A DNA stretch of 64,000 nucleotides from Pseudomonas sp. Z8(2022). Lineage in GTDB: Bacteria; Pseudomonadota; Gammaproteobacteria; Pseudomonadales; Pseudomonadaceae. Location of the stretch: NCBI RefSeq assembly GCF_025837155.1, contig NZ_CP107549.1, positions 3,038,001-3,102,000 of the forward strand. Direction: 5' to 3'. The stretch's first letter is position 1. Each line of letters opens with the position of its first letter. A model generated the notes under the pieces. That model saw nothing but the letters and a program-made list of their open reading frames with translations, searched no databases and was not told the origin of the DNA. The translations under genes were made by a program, and so were the position numbers. Below, one piece after another: positions 18,129-26,191 of the stretch.

Positions 18129-19274
18129 TCAGATACAGTCCGCAATCTGGCGCGCAAGTTTCTGCGCACGGGGGTCCATCAAGACGAACGGTCCTAGATT
18201 GTTGATCACAAAGCCGAATGCCACATCCCTTTCGGGGTCGGCAAAGCCGCTTGAGCCACCTGCACCAGGGTGGCCGAAGGCTTTTGCTCCCATGCCATAG
18301 GTGGCGTTGGCAACGTCGGCCTGATCGAGCATGCAGCCGAGGCCGAAACGCGTACGGGTCAGCAGGGTCCTGTCATCGCCGACGCTGTGCTCACGGGTCA
18401 TCTCGTCGAGCAGATCACCATCGAGCAGGCTGCCATCGAGCAGACCGGCATAGAAACCCGCCAGGCTCCGCGCGTTGCCATGGCCGTTGGCGGCCGGCTG
18501 CTGCATGCGTCGCCATTCCGGTTTGTTGGTGCTGGTCATGATCGATGGCGGATTGGTGAACGAGCGCGTGCTCATGGCGCTGGCGTCGGTCATCATCACC
18601 TTGAGCAGGCGCTGCGCGGCAGCATCACCGAGATTGCCCTTGCCGCGGGCGATATGGGCGACGCGGTGAAATTCGCCATCGGCCAGGCCGACATGAAAAT
18701 CCAGCCCCAGCGGCCTGGAGATGCGCGCCGCGATGCTGTCGCCCGGGCCGCGACCCTCGACCCGGCGGATCAGCTCGCCGATCAGCCAGCCGTAGGTGAT
18801 CGGCGCGTAGCCATGGCCCTCGCCCAGCGGCCACCAGGGTTCTTCGGCCGCCAGCGCGCCAGTCATGGTCTGCCAGTCGTACAGTGCCTCGGCAGGCAGC
18901 ATCTGACGTAAAGCCGGCAAGCCTGCCTGATGGCAGAGCAGATGACGCACGCTGATGCGCTCCTTGCCGGCAGCGGCGAACTCGGGCCAGTAGCGCGCCA
19001 CGGGAGCGTCCAGATCGAGCTTGCCCTCGCCCACCAGTTGCAGGGCCACGACCGCCGCAAAGGGTTTGGTACAGGAGAACAGATTGGCGATGGTGTCGCT
19101 GTGCCAGGGCTGCTGGCCATCCTTGTCCATCACCCCGCCCCACAGGTCGACCACGGTTTCACCGCCGACCTTTACGCACAGGGCCGCGCCCCGCTCCTGC
19201 GCATCGTCGAACAGTGCGGCGAATGCATCTCTCACCGCTTCGAAGCGCAAGTCGAAATAGCCCTGAATCTGCAC
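18129..19274 (-). CDS. Serine hydrolase of the beta-lactamase/EstB family
   Basis: The 381-residue protein has the class C beta-lactamase-like fold markers: a catalytic Ser-X-X-Lys (FSCTKPFAAV), a Tyr in YAPITYGWLIGELIRR, and a C-terminal GHPGAGGSSGFADPE motif. These are usual for EstB-type esterases rather than true beta-lactamases. No signal peptide is visible, so it probably acts in the cytoplasm on an ester. GTG 19274 is chosen as the start because GGGAG precedes it and the resulting MQIQGYFDLRFEAVRDAF matches relatives; a longer GTG frame opens at 19292. Confidence 0.86.
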   Translation of the reverse strand: MQIQGYFDLRFEAVRDAFAALFDDAQERGAALCVKVGGETVVDLWGGVMDKDGQQPWHSDTIANLFSCTKPFAAVVALQLVGEGKLDLDAPVARYWPEFAAAGKERISVRHLLCHQAGLPALRQMLPAEALYDWQTMTGALAAEEPWWPLGEGHGYAPITYGWLIGELIRRVEGRGPGDSIAARISRPLGLDFHVGLADGEFHRVAHIARGKGNLGDAAAQRLLKVMMTDASAMSTRSFTNPPSIMTSTNKPEWRRMQQPAANGHGNARSLAGFYAGLLDGSLLDGDLLDEMTREHSVGDDRTLLTRTRFGLGCMLDQADVANATYGMGAKAFGHPGAGGSSGFADPERDVAFGFVINNLGPFVLMDPRAQKLARQIADCI

Positions 19275-19477
19275 GCTGTTCTCCCGTTTCACTGCTTGGC
19301 CAAATGCGGCCGATGATAGTGGCCGCTTATCATGCAGTGTTCTTGAACCTCATGAAATAGCGCCCCGCCTGGCTCACCACACGGGAATCCTCATCGACGC
19401 GACCATTGGCACGGGTACCGGCCTGCACCTGCCGCCCGGGCTACAGCCTGGCGCAGCAGGGGCAGCGAACAGCAGCG

Positions 19478-21622
19478 TCAGTCGATCTGCCGCCGAAACG
19501 GCGGCAAGGCATTGAGGATGGCCTTGCCATAACGCTGGGTCACCACGCGCCGGTCCAGCAGGGTGATGGTGCCGCGGTCGGCCTCGGTACGCAGCAGACG
19601 GCCACAGGCCTGCACCAGGCGCAGAGAGGCGTCCGGCACGGCGATTTCCATGAAGGGGTTGCCGCCGCGAGCCTCGATCCACTCGGCCAGCGCCGCTTCC
19701 ACCGGATCGTCCGGGACGGCAAAGGGAATCTTGGCGATCACCACATGCTCGCAATAGGCGCCGGGCAGGTCGACACCCTCGGCGAAACTGGCCAGGCCGA
19801 ACAGCACGCTTTCCTCGCCCGAGTCGACACGCGCCTTGTGCTTGTTCAGGGTTTCCTGCTTGGACAGGCTGCCCTGGATGAACACCCGTTTGCGCCAGTC
19901 ACGGTCGAGGCCATCGAATACGTCCTGCATCTGCTTGCGTGACGAGAACAGCACCAGCGAACCACGGCTGCCGGTCACCAGATCCGGCAGATCGCGGATG
20001 ATCGCCGCGGTGTGCGCCGCAGCCTCACGCGGATCGGCCTTCAAGTCCGGCACTCGCAGCAGGCCTGCATCGGCGTGATGGAAGGGGCTCGGCACGATGG
20101 CGGTAACCGCCACCTTGGGCAGACCGGCGCGCATGCGGTAACGATCGAAGGTGCCCAGCGCGGTCAGTGTGGCGGAGGTCACCAGGCAGCCATGGGCGAC
20201 GTTCCACAGGTTGCGGCGCAAGGTCTCGGCGGCCAGGATCGGGCTGGCATTGACCTCGATATCGAACAGCGCGCCGCTCTCGGCCAGGGTCAGCCAGCGC
20301 GCCATGGGCGGGCTCTCTTGCGGATCTTCGGCGGTGAAGGCCTGCCACAACTCCCAGTTGCCCTTGGCGCGTGCCATCAGGCTCCCGAATAGCGGATACC
20401 ACTCCTCGGCCTGGTGACTGGCAATGCCCACGGCACCCTCGCCGTCCATTGCCTCCTTGAGGAGCTCGGTAACGCCGGTGAACAGATCGTTGAGCTTGGA
20501 GAAGCCCTTTTTCAGCTCCAGCCCGAGCTCGGTCAGATGTTCCGGCACCACGCCCCCGACGAAGCGATGGCGCGGCCGCTCGCGCCCTTCCATGTCCTCG
20601 CCGGCCTTGAAATCGGCGATCTCTTCACAGGCAGTGAACATGAACTGCTGCTGGGTCTTCAGTTCGCGTGCCAGCTCCGGCACCTGCTCGATCAGCCGGC
20701 CGAGATCGCCGGGCAGCGGATTCTGCGCTAGCAACTTGGTCAGGTTCTTGTCGATCTGGGTCAGCCAGTCAGCGGTCGAGCGCAGCCGGGTGAAGTGGGC
20801 GAAATGGCCGATCGCCTTGTCCGGCAGGTGGTGACCTTCGTCAAACACGTAGATGGTCTCGCGCGGGTCGGGCAGCACGGCGCCGCCGCCGAGCGCCAGG
20901 TCCGCCAGCACCATGTCGTGGTTGGTGACGATCACGTCGACCTTGCCCATGCCCTCGCGGGCCTTGTAGAAGGCGCACTGCTGGAAGTTCGGACAATGGC
21001 GGTTGGTGCACTGGCTGTGATCGGTGGTCAGTTGCGCCCAGCGGCTGTCTTCCAGCTCCTCCGGCCAGCTGTCGCGGTCGCCGTCCCATTTGTTGCCGGC
21101 GAGTTTCTCGATCATCGCGGTGAACAGCTTCTGGCCCTGCTCATCGACATCGATGCGAAAGCCTTCTTCCTCGAACAGTTGCGCGGTGGCGCTCTGCGCG
21201 GCTCCGTCCTGCAGCAGATGGTCGAGCTTGGACAGGCACAGGTAGCGACCACGGCCCTTGGCCAGGGCGAAGCTGAAGTTCAGCCCGCTGTTGCGCAGCA
21301 GATCCGGCAGATCCTTGTGCACAATCTGCTCCTGCAGCGCCACGGTGGCCGTGGCGATCACCAGGCGCTTGCCGGCGGCCTTGGCGGTGGGAATGGTGGC
21401 CAGACTGTAGGCCACCGTCTTGCCGGTACCGGTGCCCGCCTCCACCACCACCACAGCGGGGTCGCCGAGGCGCTTGCCCTCGTCGTCGCTCCGGATGGTT
21501 CCGAGCACCTTGGCGATCTCGGCGATCATCAGGCGCTGGCCGTAACGCGGCTTGAGCGACTTGGCCTCGAGAAAGCGCGAATAGGCGCCCTGGATCTGGG
21601 TCTTGAGTTCGGTACTGAGCAT
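19478..21622 (-). CDS. dinG: ATP-dependent DNA helicase DinG
   Basis: The 714-residue protein is an XPD-like superfamily 2 helicase of DinG length. Walker A is GTGTGKT, the DEAH-type box is DEGHH, and four cysteines of a 4Fe-4S cluster lie between them (CTNRHCPNFQQCAFYK includes three). C-terminal motif LVQACGRLLRTEADRGT is helicase motif VI. DinG unwinds DNA, including R-loops and quadruplexes, 5' to 3'. ATG 21622 gives the usual MLSTELKTQIQGAY beginning; the frame is open further upstream but has no match there. It is divergent from the gene at 21762. Confidence 0.96.
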   Translation of the reverse strand: MLSTELKTQIQGAYSRFLEAKSLKPRYGQRLMIAEIAKVLGTIRSDDEGKRLGDPAVVVVEAGTGTGKTVAYSLATIPTAKAAGKRLVIATATVALQEQIVHKDLPDLLRNSGLNFSFALAKGRGRYLCLSKLDHLLQDGAAQSATAQLFEEEGFRIDVDEQGQKLFTAMIEKLAGNKWDGDRDSWPEELEDSRWAQLTTDHSQCTNRHCPNFQQCAFYKAREGMGKVDVIVTNHDMVLADLALGGGAVLPDPRETIYVFDEGHHLPDKAIGHFAHFTRLRSTADWLTQIDKNLTKLLAQNPLPGDLGRLIEQVPELARELKTQQQFMFTACEEIADFKAGEDMEGRERPRHRFVGGVVPEHLTELGLELKKGFSKLNDLFTGVTELLKEAMDGEGAVGIASHQAEEWYPLFGSLMARAKGNWELWQAFTAEDPQESPPMARWLTLAESGALFDIEVNASPILAAETLRRNLWNVAHGCLVTSATLTALGTFDRYRMRAGLPKVAVTAIVPSPFHHADAGLLRVPDLKADPREAAAHTAAIIRDLPDLVTGSRGSLVLFSSRKQMQDVFDGLDRDWRKRVFIQGSLSKQETLNKHKARVDSGEESVLFGLASFAEGVDLPGAYCEHVVIAKIPFAVPDDPVEAALAEWIEARGGNPFMEIAVPDASLRLVQACGRLLRTEADRGTITLLDRRVVTQRYGKAILNALPPFRRQID

Positions 21623-21761
21623 GGATTCTGAAACGAAAAAGGCTGGATAAATTTTCAGTATTCGCGGAGCGGCCGCTATCATAGCGCGCCAATCGATCCG
21701 GCGCAGACTCGCGTACCGATCGAACGCAATGAACTGCCAAACGGCCCGATGGAGACGCCAC

Positions 21762-22226
21762 ATGACACCCTACGCACCGCTCTATGCCTTACACCTGCTG
21801 GCCGCCGTGATCTGGGTCGGCGGCATGTTCTTCGCCTGGATGATCCTGCGCCCGACCGCGGTCGAAACGCTGGAGCCGCCCGCACGGCTGCGCCTGTGGC
21901 TCGGTGTGTTCAAGCGCTTCTTCGTCTGGGTCTGGCTGGCGGTAGTGGCCCTGCCGGTGACCGGCTTTGGCATGGTGCACATGAGCTACAGTGGCTTCGA
22001 CGCAGCACCGCGCTACGTGCACATCATGATGGGGCTGTACCTGGTGATGCTTGCCCTGTTCCTGCGTATTCAGGCGCTGCAACTGCCGGAACTGCGGCGC
22101 GCCGTGGAGGCCGAAAACTGGCCGGCAGGCGGCGAAGTATTGGGGCGGATTCGCAAGGTAGTGGGCAGCAACCTGCTGATCGGCCTGGCACTGATCACGC
22201 TGGTGGCCATGCGTCCTTCATTCTGA
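21762..22226 (+). CDS. CopD-family copper-resistance-like membrane protein
   Basis: The 154-residue protein has four membrane spans and the CopD-domain pattern YALHLLAAVIWVGGMFFAW with conserved His and Trp, plus YVHIMMGLYL. Family members are inner-membrane proteins linked to copper uptake or respiratory-type haem binding, but stand-alone members are of unknown function. ATG 21762 follows TGGAGACG. No other copper gene is nearby. It is convergent with the collagen-like gene at 22272. Confidence 0.82.
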   Translation: MTPYAPLYALHLLAAVIWVGGMFFAWMILRPTAVETLEPPARLRLWLGVFKRFFVWVWLAVVALPVTGFGMVHMSYSGFDAAPRYVHIMMGLYLVMLALFLRIQALQLPELRRAVEAENWPAGGEVLGRIRKVVGSNLLIGLALITLVAMRPSF

Positions 22227-22271
22227 GTGGACGGCCTTCGTCTGCTCCGGGCAAACGAAGGCCGCTGCGAT

Positions 22272-23033
22272 CTAGAAGCGCAACACCTGCATGGCGCCAC
22301 TGCGCCCCGCGGTCCCCTCACGTCCAGGCTGGCCAGGTTTGCCGTCCGGGGCACCCTCTACGCCGTAAAGCAGACAGCCCTTGGCTGCGCCGCCACGACC
22401 GGGCCGACCCGCCGAACCGGCTGCGCCGCCAGCGCCGCCATCGAGCAGCACCTGCAAGCGTTCGACCTCGACATAATGCGGCACTTCCAGCGTTACCTTG
22501 CCGCCGGCAGCCCCATCCTGGCCATCGGTGCCATCCTGCCCGTCGTAGCCCGCGCTGGCCTGGCCCCAAGTGCAACCGCCCGGCTGACCATGCGCACCAT
22601 CAAGGCCGGCGTAGCCCGGTGTACCCTGACCACCTCGCACGTCCAGCGTCAACGACTCGAACGTCAGCTTGTGCAGCTTGAGGCTGATCTCACGCCCCGG
22701 CGTCGCTGGCCGGGTATAGGTACCGGCGGCGCCCTTGGCGCTGATCCAGGCACCGGCACCGATATCGGCGTCGGCGATTTCCAGACGCAGCGGCTGCTCG
22801 CTCGGCGCTACACCGATACGGGCCTCACGCCCCATCAGCAGCTCGCCGATACGTAACTCCGTGACCGTGGCGGGAATCATCAGGGTTGCCTGATCCGCCA
22901 CTTCCAGGCGATCGAGCTGCAGGCTGCTGCTGGCAACGGGCAGACGCATCAGGGTATTGGAAGGCACCTGCACCTGGGTACCGGCCAGCGCGGTACCGGC
23001 ACACAGACAAAGCAGCAGAGCGAGATTACGCAT
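22272..23033 (-). CDS. Secreted glycine-rich collagen-like protein
   Basis: The 253-residue protein has a signal peptide (MRNLALLLCLCAGTALAG), then about 110 residues of probable beta structure (QVPSNTLMRLPVASSSLQL). From about residue 135 it is glycine-rich, with stretches of Gly-X-Y repeats such as GYDGQDGTDGQDGAAGGK and GKPGQPGREGTAG, split by a short beta segment, and it carries cysteines. This suggests a periplasmic or surface protein. ATG 23033 has GGGGAG seven bases before it and overlaps the DUF1145 gene by eight bases, so the two are translated together. No function is known to me. Confidence 0.8.
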   Translation of the reverse strand: MRNLALLLCLCAGTALAGTQVQVPSNTLMRLPVASSSLQLDRLEVADQATLMIPATVTELRIGELLMGREARIGVAPSEQPLRLEIADADIGAGAWISAKGAAGTYTRPATPGREISLKLHKLTFESLTLDVRGGQGTPGYAGLDGAHGQPGGCTWGQASAGYDGQDGTDGQDGAAGGKVTLEVPHYVEVERLQVLLDGGAGGAAGSAGRPGRGGAAKGCLLYGVEGAPDGKPGQPGREGTAGRSGAMQVLRF

Positions 23034-23331
23034 GTGCAGCCTCCCCGACGGACGCTGCAGCCGCACTATCAGGCTGTTGCACGACCTTCAGCGGATACAG
23101 GTGAAAAATGCCGAACAGCAATACCTGCACACGGTCCAGCCAGGGACTGGCGCGACCAGACAGAACGCTGGAGAACAGCCACAACTGCACGCCATGCAGT
23201 AGCGAAAGGAAGGCTGCGAGCACGTAGACAAGCTGCTCGAATGGCGCCCCCAGGCGTTTGGCCAGCGCCGCGCCGAACACCAGCCAGAAGACCAAGGCCA
23301 ACGCCTTGCCCATGATCAACAATGCTTTCAT
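23026..23331 (-). CDS. DUF1145-family small membrane protein
   Basis: The 101-residue protein has three hydrophobic spans (LALVFWLVFGAALAKRLG, then FEQLVYVLAAFLSLLHGVQL, then VQVLLFGIFHLYPL) and matches the DUF1145 pattern with the central Leu-His-Gly-Val-Gln motif. It should be an inner-membrane protein of unknown role. Its 3' end overlaps the 5' end of the collagen-like secreted protein gene by eight bases, implying a two-gene operon. Confidence 0.82.
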   Translation of the reverse strand: MKALLIMGKALALVFWLVFGAALAKRLGAPFEQLVYVLAAFLSLLHGVQLWLFSSVLSGRASPWLDRVQVLLFGIFHLYPLKVVQQPDSAAAASVGEAAHA

Positions 23332-23436
23332 CCCCGCCCTCGCACCTGGTTTTTCTAATAGCGCAGCACGTTAACCGGTCGCAGCGTGGACCACCAGAGT
23401 GGAAGACCATTTTCATGATTCAACGTATCACCACTG

Positions 23437-23475
23437 AAAAGGGCGCACCCCAGGCCGAATGGCCAGGGGCACGCC
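23437..23475 (-). terminator. Probable terminator of the TSP3/OmpA lipoprotein gene
   Basis: Just downstream of the minus-strand stop at 23484 there is a long GC-rich hairpin (arms 23442-23456 and 23461-23475, GAAT loop, one mismatch and two wobble pairs). A short T run follows in the minus direction (A residues 23437-23440). Confidence 0.7.
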
Positions 23476-23483
23476 GCCCTGCG

Positions 23484-24209
23484 TCAACGGGAAACGTGCA
23501 ACTCCACACGGCGATTCTGAGCGCGTCCGGCGTCGCTGCCATTGTCCGCCACGGGTTGACTCTCACCCCGCCCTTCGGTGCTGAGCTTGTCGGCAGGTAC
23601 GCCCTGGGCAACCAGAAAGTCGGCAACACTGCGTGCACGGCGCTCGGACAGCCCCTGGTTGTAGGCATCAGAGCCAACGCTGTCGGTATGCCCGACCACC
23701 TTCACCGCGACCAGGCTGGCACCGGTCAGACGCGTACTGACATCGGCAAGCAGGCGCTGCGCATCGGCTGTCAGATCAGCAGAATCGAAGGCGAACAATA
23801 CGTTGCCGAGATCGCTCAGGACGATGACCTCATTCTGCACCGGCGTCTCCATAACCGGCTCGGTCGCGACGCTGGCGGGGTACTGCGGTAACGGACAGCC
23901 GTTATGACCGACCGAGGTCCCGGCAGGCGTGCCGGGGCAGCGGTCACGACGGTCGAACACTCCGTCGCCATCCTCGTCGCCGTCCTGCGCATAGCAGATG
24001 ATGGTGCCCAACAGAGCGCCGGCGACCGCGCCGCCTGCCGCCCAGGTAGAACTCTCGATTGCACCGAGGCCGCCACCGGCCAAGGCTCCAATCGCACTGC
24101 ACAGGGGCCAGTTCCCCTGGTTGAGCGGCGCGTCTCCCGTACTGGAAGTCGTGGCACAACCCGAGAGAACACTGCTGACCAGGAGAAAGGGTAGAAGCTG
24201 GATTCTCAT
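23484..24209 (-). CDS. OmpA-family lipoprotein with a TSP3-type calcium-binding segment
   Basis: The 241-residue protein has a lipoprotein signal (lipobox LSGC, Cys about residue 18) and a glycine-rich hydrophobic region (GALAGGGLGAIESSTWAAGG). An acidic thrombospondin type 3-like loop follows (DGDEDGDGVFDRRDRCPGTP). The C-terminal OmpA peptidoglycan-binding domain is VVGHTDSVGSDAYNQGLSER and AQNRRVELHVSR. It is likely an outer-membrane lipoprotein touching peptidoglycan. It is a paralogue of the next gene upstream (24346-24975). Its ribosome binding site lies inside a long hairpin (24218-24254), so translation may be controlled. Confidence 0.9.
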   Translation of the reverse strand: MRIQLLPFLLVSSVLSGCATTSSTGDAPLNQGNWPLCSAIGALAGGGLGAIESSTWAAGGAVAGALLGTIICYAQDGDEDGDGVFDRRDRCPGTPAGTSVGHNGCPLPQYPASVATEPVMETPVQNEVIVLSDLGNVLFAFDSADLTADAQRLLADVSTRLTGASLVAVKVVGHTDSVGSDAYNQGLSERRARSVADFLVAQGVPADKLSTEGRGESQPVADNGSDAGRAQNRRVELHVSR

Positions 24210-24217
24210 GGTGGTGT

Positions 24218-24254
24218 CTCCTGTGATACCGGCATGTTGCCGGTATCACAGGAG
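24218..24254 (-). promoter_or_regulatory. 15-bp perfect hairpin that includes the ribosome binding site
   Basis: On the minus strand the arms CTCCTGTGATACCGG (24254-24240) and CCGGTATCACAGGAG (24232-24218) are perfectly complementary, with a seven-base loop. The 3' arm ends in AGGAG, which is the Shine-Dalgarno sequence eight bases before ATG 24209. When folded, it would block ribosome binding. It has no T run, and a separate terminator lies upstream, so it is unlikely to be only a terminator. Confidence 0.7.
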
Positions 24255-24282
24255 TAAAGACGGCGGCTGGAATTCACACAAG

Positions 24283-24314
24283 AAAAGGCCCGGCCGGTGA
24301 GAACCGGCCGGGCC
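24283..24314 (-). terminator. Terminator of the upstream OmpA lipoprotein gene
   Basis: A perfect 12-bp stem (24287-24298 with 24303-24314) and a four-base loop are followed by four T residues in the minus direction. It lies 31 bases past the stop codon at 24346 and separates the two OmpA-family paralogues. Confidence 0.85.
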
Positions 24315-24345
24315 TGCGTCGTTGATGCGGTAAGGCAGAAGCGCC

Positions 24346-24975
24346 TTACGGCTGAGCTTCGACCTCGGCCTCTACACGACGGTTGATTGCGCGACCCTCG
24401 GCAGTGGCGTTGTCGGCAACCGGACGGCTCTCGCCATAACCCACTGCCTGCACACGACCGGACTCGACACCGTACTGATTGACCAGAACGTCGCGAACGG
24501 CGCTGGCGCGGCGCTCGGACAGGCCCTGGTTGTAGGCATCGCTACCGACGGAGTCGGTGTGACCTTCAACCACGGTGCTGGTCTGCGGGTACTGTTTCAT
24601 GAAGTCAGCCAGGGCCTTGATATCGCCATAGCTTTCCTGTTTGACCTGAGCCTTGTCGAAGTCGAACTTGACGTCCAGCTCGACGCGAACGGCCTCGGCC
24701 GGCTCGGCCACGGCGACTTCCTCGACCACGACTTCTTCGACAGCAGCAACCTGTTGCGCTTCGGCACCATGTACCCAGCAGTAAGCGGCGCCAAGACCGG
24801 CACCCAACAGTGCACCACCACCAGCCCAGCTGGAGCTTTCGATTGCCCCTAACGCTGCACCACCTACACCGCCTACCGCCGCGCAAGTGGGCCAGTCGGT
24901 TTTCTGCAGACCGGCGCAGCCGGTCAGCAAGGTACTAGCCAGAATCAGGGGGACTGCGTTCCTTGTGATACTCAT
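24346..24975 (-). CDS. OmpA-family lipoprotein (paralogue of the next gene)
   Basis: The 209-residue protein has lipobox LLTGC (Cys about 20), a glycine-rich region with LGAIESSSWAGGGALLGAG, an acidic Val/Glu linker, and an OmpA C-terminal domain (VEGHTDSVGSDAYNQGLSER, INRRVEAEVEAQP). It shares the LGAIESS-W-GGA block and the OmpA block with the gene at 23484, so the two come from a duplication, but it lacks the calcium-binding TSP3-like loop. It is likely an outer-membrane lipoprotein bound to peptidoglycan. It has its own terminator. Confidence 0.9.
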   Translation of the reverse strand: MSITRNAVPLILASTLLTGCAGLQKTDWPTCAAVGGVGGAALGAIESSSWAGGGALLGAGLGAAYCWVHGAEAQQVAAVEEVVVEEVAVAEPAEAVRVELDVKFDFDKAQVKQESYGDIKALADFMKQYPQTSTVVEGHTDSVGSDAYNQGLSERRASAVRDVLVNQYGVESGRVQAVGYGESRPVADNATAEGRAINRRVEAEVEAQP

Positions 24976-25139
24976 AACTTTAGGTCTCCAATGTTCATCG
25001 GCCCATAACCGACTCGATAGTAGTAAAGACTGGAGTTGTTCAATCCGCCAGTTGTAAGAACTTCTGCGGATAATTTTCTATCACTCTAGGCCTGATACTG
25101 ACGCCACGTTAGTCTTTGCAGACTTTTCGAGGAAGTTCG

Positions 25140-25637
25140 ATGACCGCCAGCCTTAGCACCCGTACTCCACAGCAGGCAATTGCCGCACTGCTTGCCCGCT
25201 ACACGCCCGAGAAACTGCTGTTGCTCGGTGCCAGCGAACTACCCGCAGTCAGCGCTTTTCGCAATGCCCACCCGCAGTGTCAGGTCACCACTGCACCTGC
25301 TGCTCCCCTGGCGCCGGAACTGGCCGCACAGCGCTTCGACCTGGCACTGCTGGTCGACTGCCTGGAGCACTTACCCAAGCGCGATGGTCTGCAACTACTG
25401 GGCGGTATCCGCAACCTCAACGCCAGCCGGGTCGCCGTATTGCTCGACCTCAAGGCGGGTGATTGGCAGGAAACCGACCTGTTCGCACTGGCCATGCAGG
25501 CCAGTGAGCAGTTCCAGCGCGAGGGACAGACCCTGCATCTGTTCACCTATGATCTGCTCGATTACAAGCAAGTTCCCGACTGGTTGAATGCAAAGTTCTG
25601 GGCCAATCCACAAAACTTCGGCAAATACTGGTGGTAA
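25140..25637 (+). CDS. Conserved hypothetical protein (DUF6231-like, methyltransferase-like fold)
   Basis: The 165-residue protein has a pattern like a degenerate Rossmann methyltransferase: [14 protein letters not shown], then [19 protein letters not shown], then RVAVLLDLK. It lacks a clear glycine-rich SAM loop. The tail [16 protein letters not shown] is strongly aromatic. It resembles a family found in pseudomonads, which I recall as DUF6231, with no known function. ATG 25140 follows CGAGGAAG. The YchJ-family gene begins four bases after its stop codon, so the two are co-transcribed. Confidence 0.75.
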   Translation: MTASLSTRTPQQAIAALLARYTPEKLLLLGASELPAVSAFRNAHPQCQVTTAPAAPLAPELAAQRFDLALLVDCLEHLPKRDGLQLLGGIRNLNASRVAVLLDLKAGDWQETDLFALAMQASEQFQREGQTLHLFTYDLLDYKQVPDWLNAKFWANPQNFGKYWW

Positions 25638-25641
25638 CGAG

Positions 25642-26124
25642 ATGAACCCACTTGATCCCCACTGCCCCTGTGGCAGCGGCAATCCGCTCAGCCAGTGTTG
25701 CGGCCACTACCACGCAGGCACACCCGCGCCCAGCGCGGAGTTGCTGATGCGCTCGCGTTACAGCGCCTATGTTCTGGGCCTGGTGGACTATCTGGTGGCC
25801 ACGACCCTGCCCGCCCAGCAGCAGGCGCTCGACCGTGAAGCGATGGCCGTCTGGAGCGCACAAAGCACCTGGCTGGGGCTGGAAGTGGAAGGCAGTGAAG
25901 TCTTCGGCGGCAAACCCGAACATGCCCAGGTCAGCTTCGTCGCCCACTGGCATGACGAGCATGGCGAACATCGTCATCGCGAATGCTCCGCCTTCGTTCA
26001 GGTGGATGGACGCTGGTATTTCCTCGATCCGACCGTATCAATGAAGGTTGGGCGCAATGACCCCTGCCCCTGTCAGGGCGGGCAGAAGTTCAAGAAGTGC
26101 TGCGCGCCCCATCTGAAGGGCTGA
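25642..26124 (+). CDS. YchJ-family (UPF0225) SEC-C metal-binding protein
   Basis: The 160-residue protein has an SEC-C zinc motif at each end: [17 protein letters not shown] at residues 8-24 and [15 protein letters not shown] near the C-terminus. Between them lies the YchJ middle domain ([23 protein letters not shown]). SEC-C motifs bind zinc and, in SecA, contact SecB or ribosomes. The role of YchJ itself is unknown. It is the second gene of a pair with the gene at 25140. Confidence 0.93.
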   Translation: MNPLDPHCPCGSGNPLSQCCGHYHAGTPAPSAELLMRSRYSAYVLGLVDYLVATTLPAQQQALDREAMAVWSAQSTWLGLEVEGSEVFGGKPEHAQVSFVAHWHDEHGEHRHRECSAFVQVDGRWYFLDPTVSMKVGRNDPCPCQGGQKFKKCCAPHLKG

Positions 26125-26191
26125 CTGGCGTCGGACGCACTTTCTGCTTGAGTTGAATCGTCCTTCGGGGACACTCGACAAGGAGAAAGCC

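Noticed and set aside
18129..19274. A true class C beta-lactamase
   Set aside because: The Ser-X-X-Lys motif is present, but there is no signal peptide and the C-terminal motif is of the esterase EstB type, so antibiotic resistance is not claimed.
24218..24254. The long hairpin as an ordinary terminator
   Set aside because: It has no T run, lies directly on the ribosome site of the next gene, and another good terminator precedes it.
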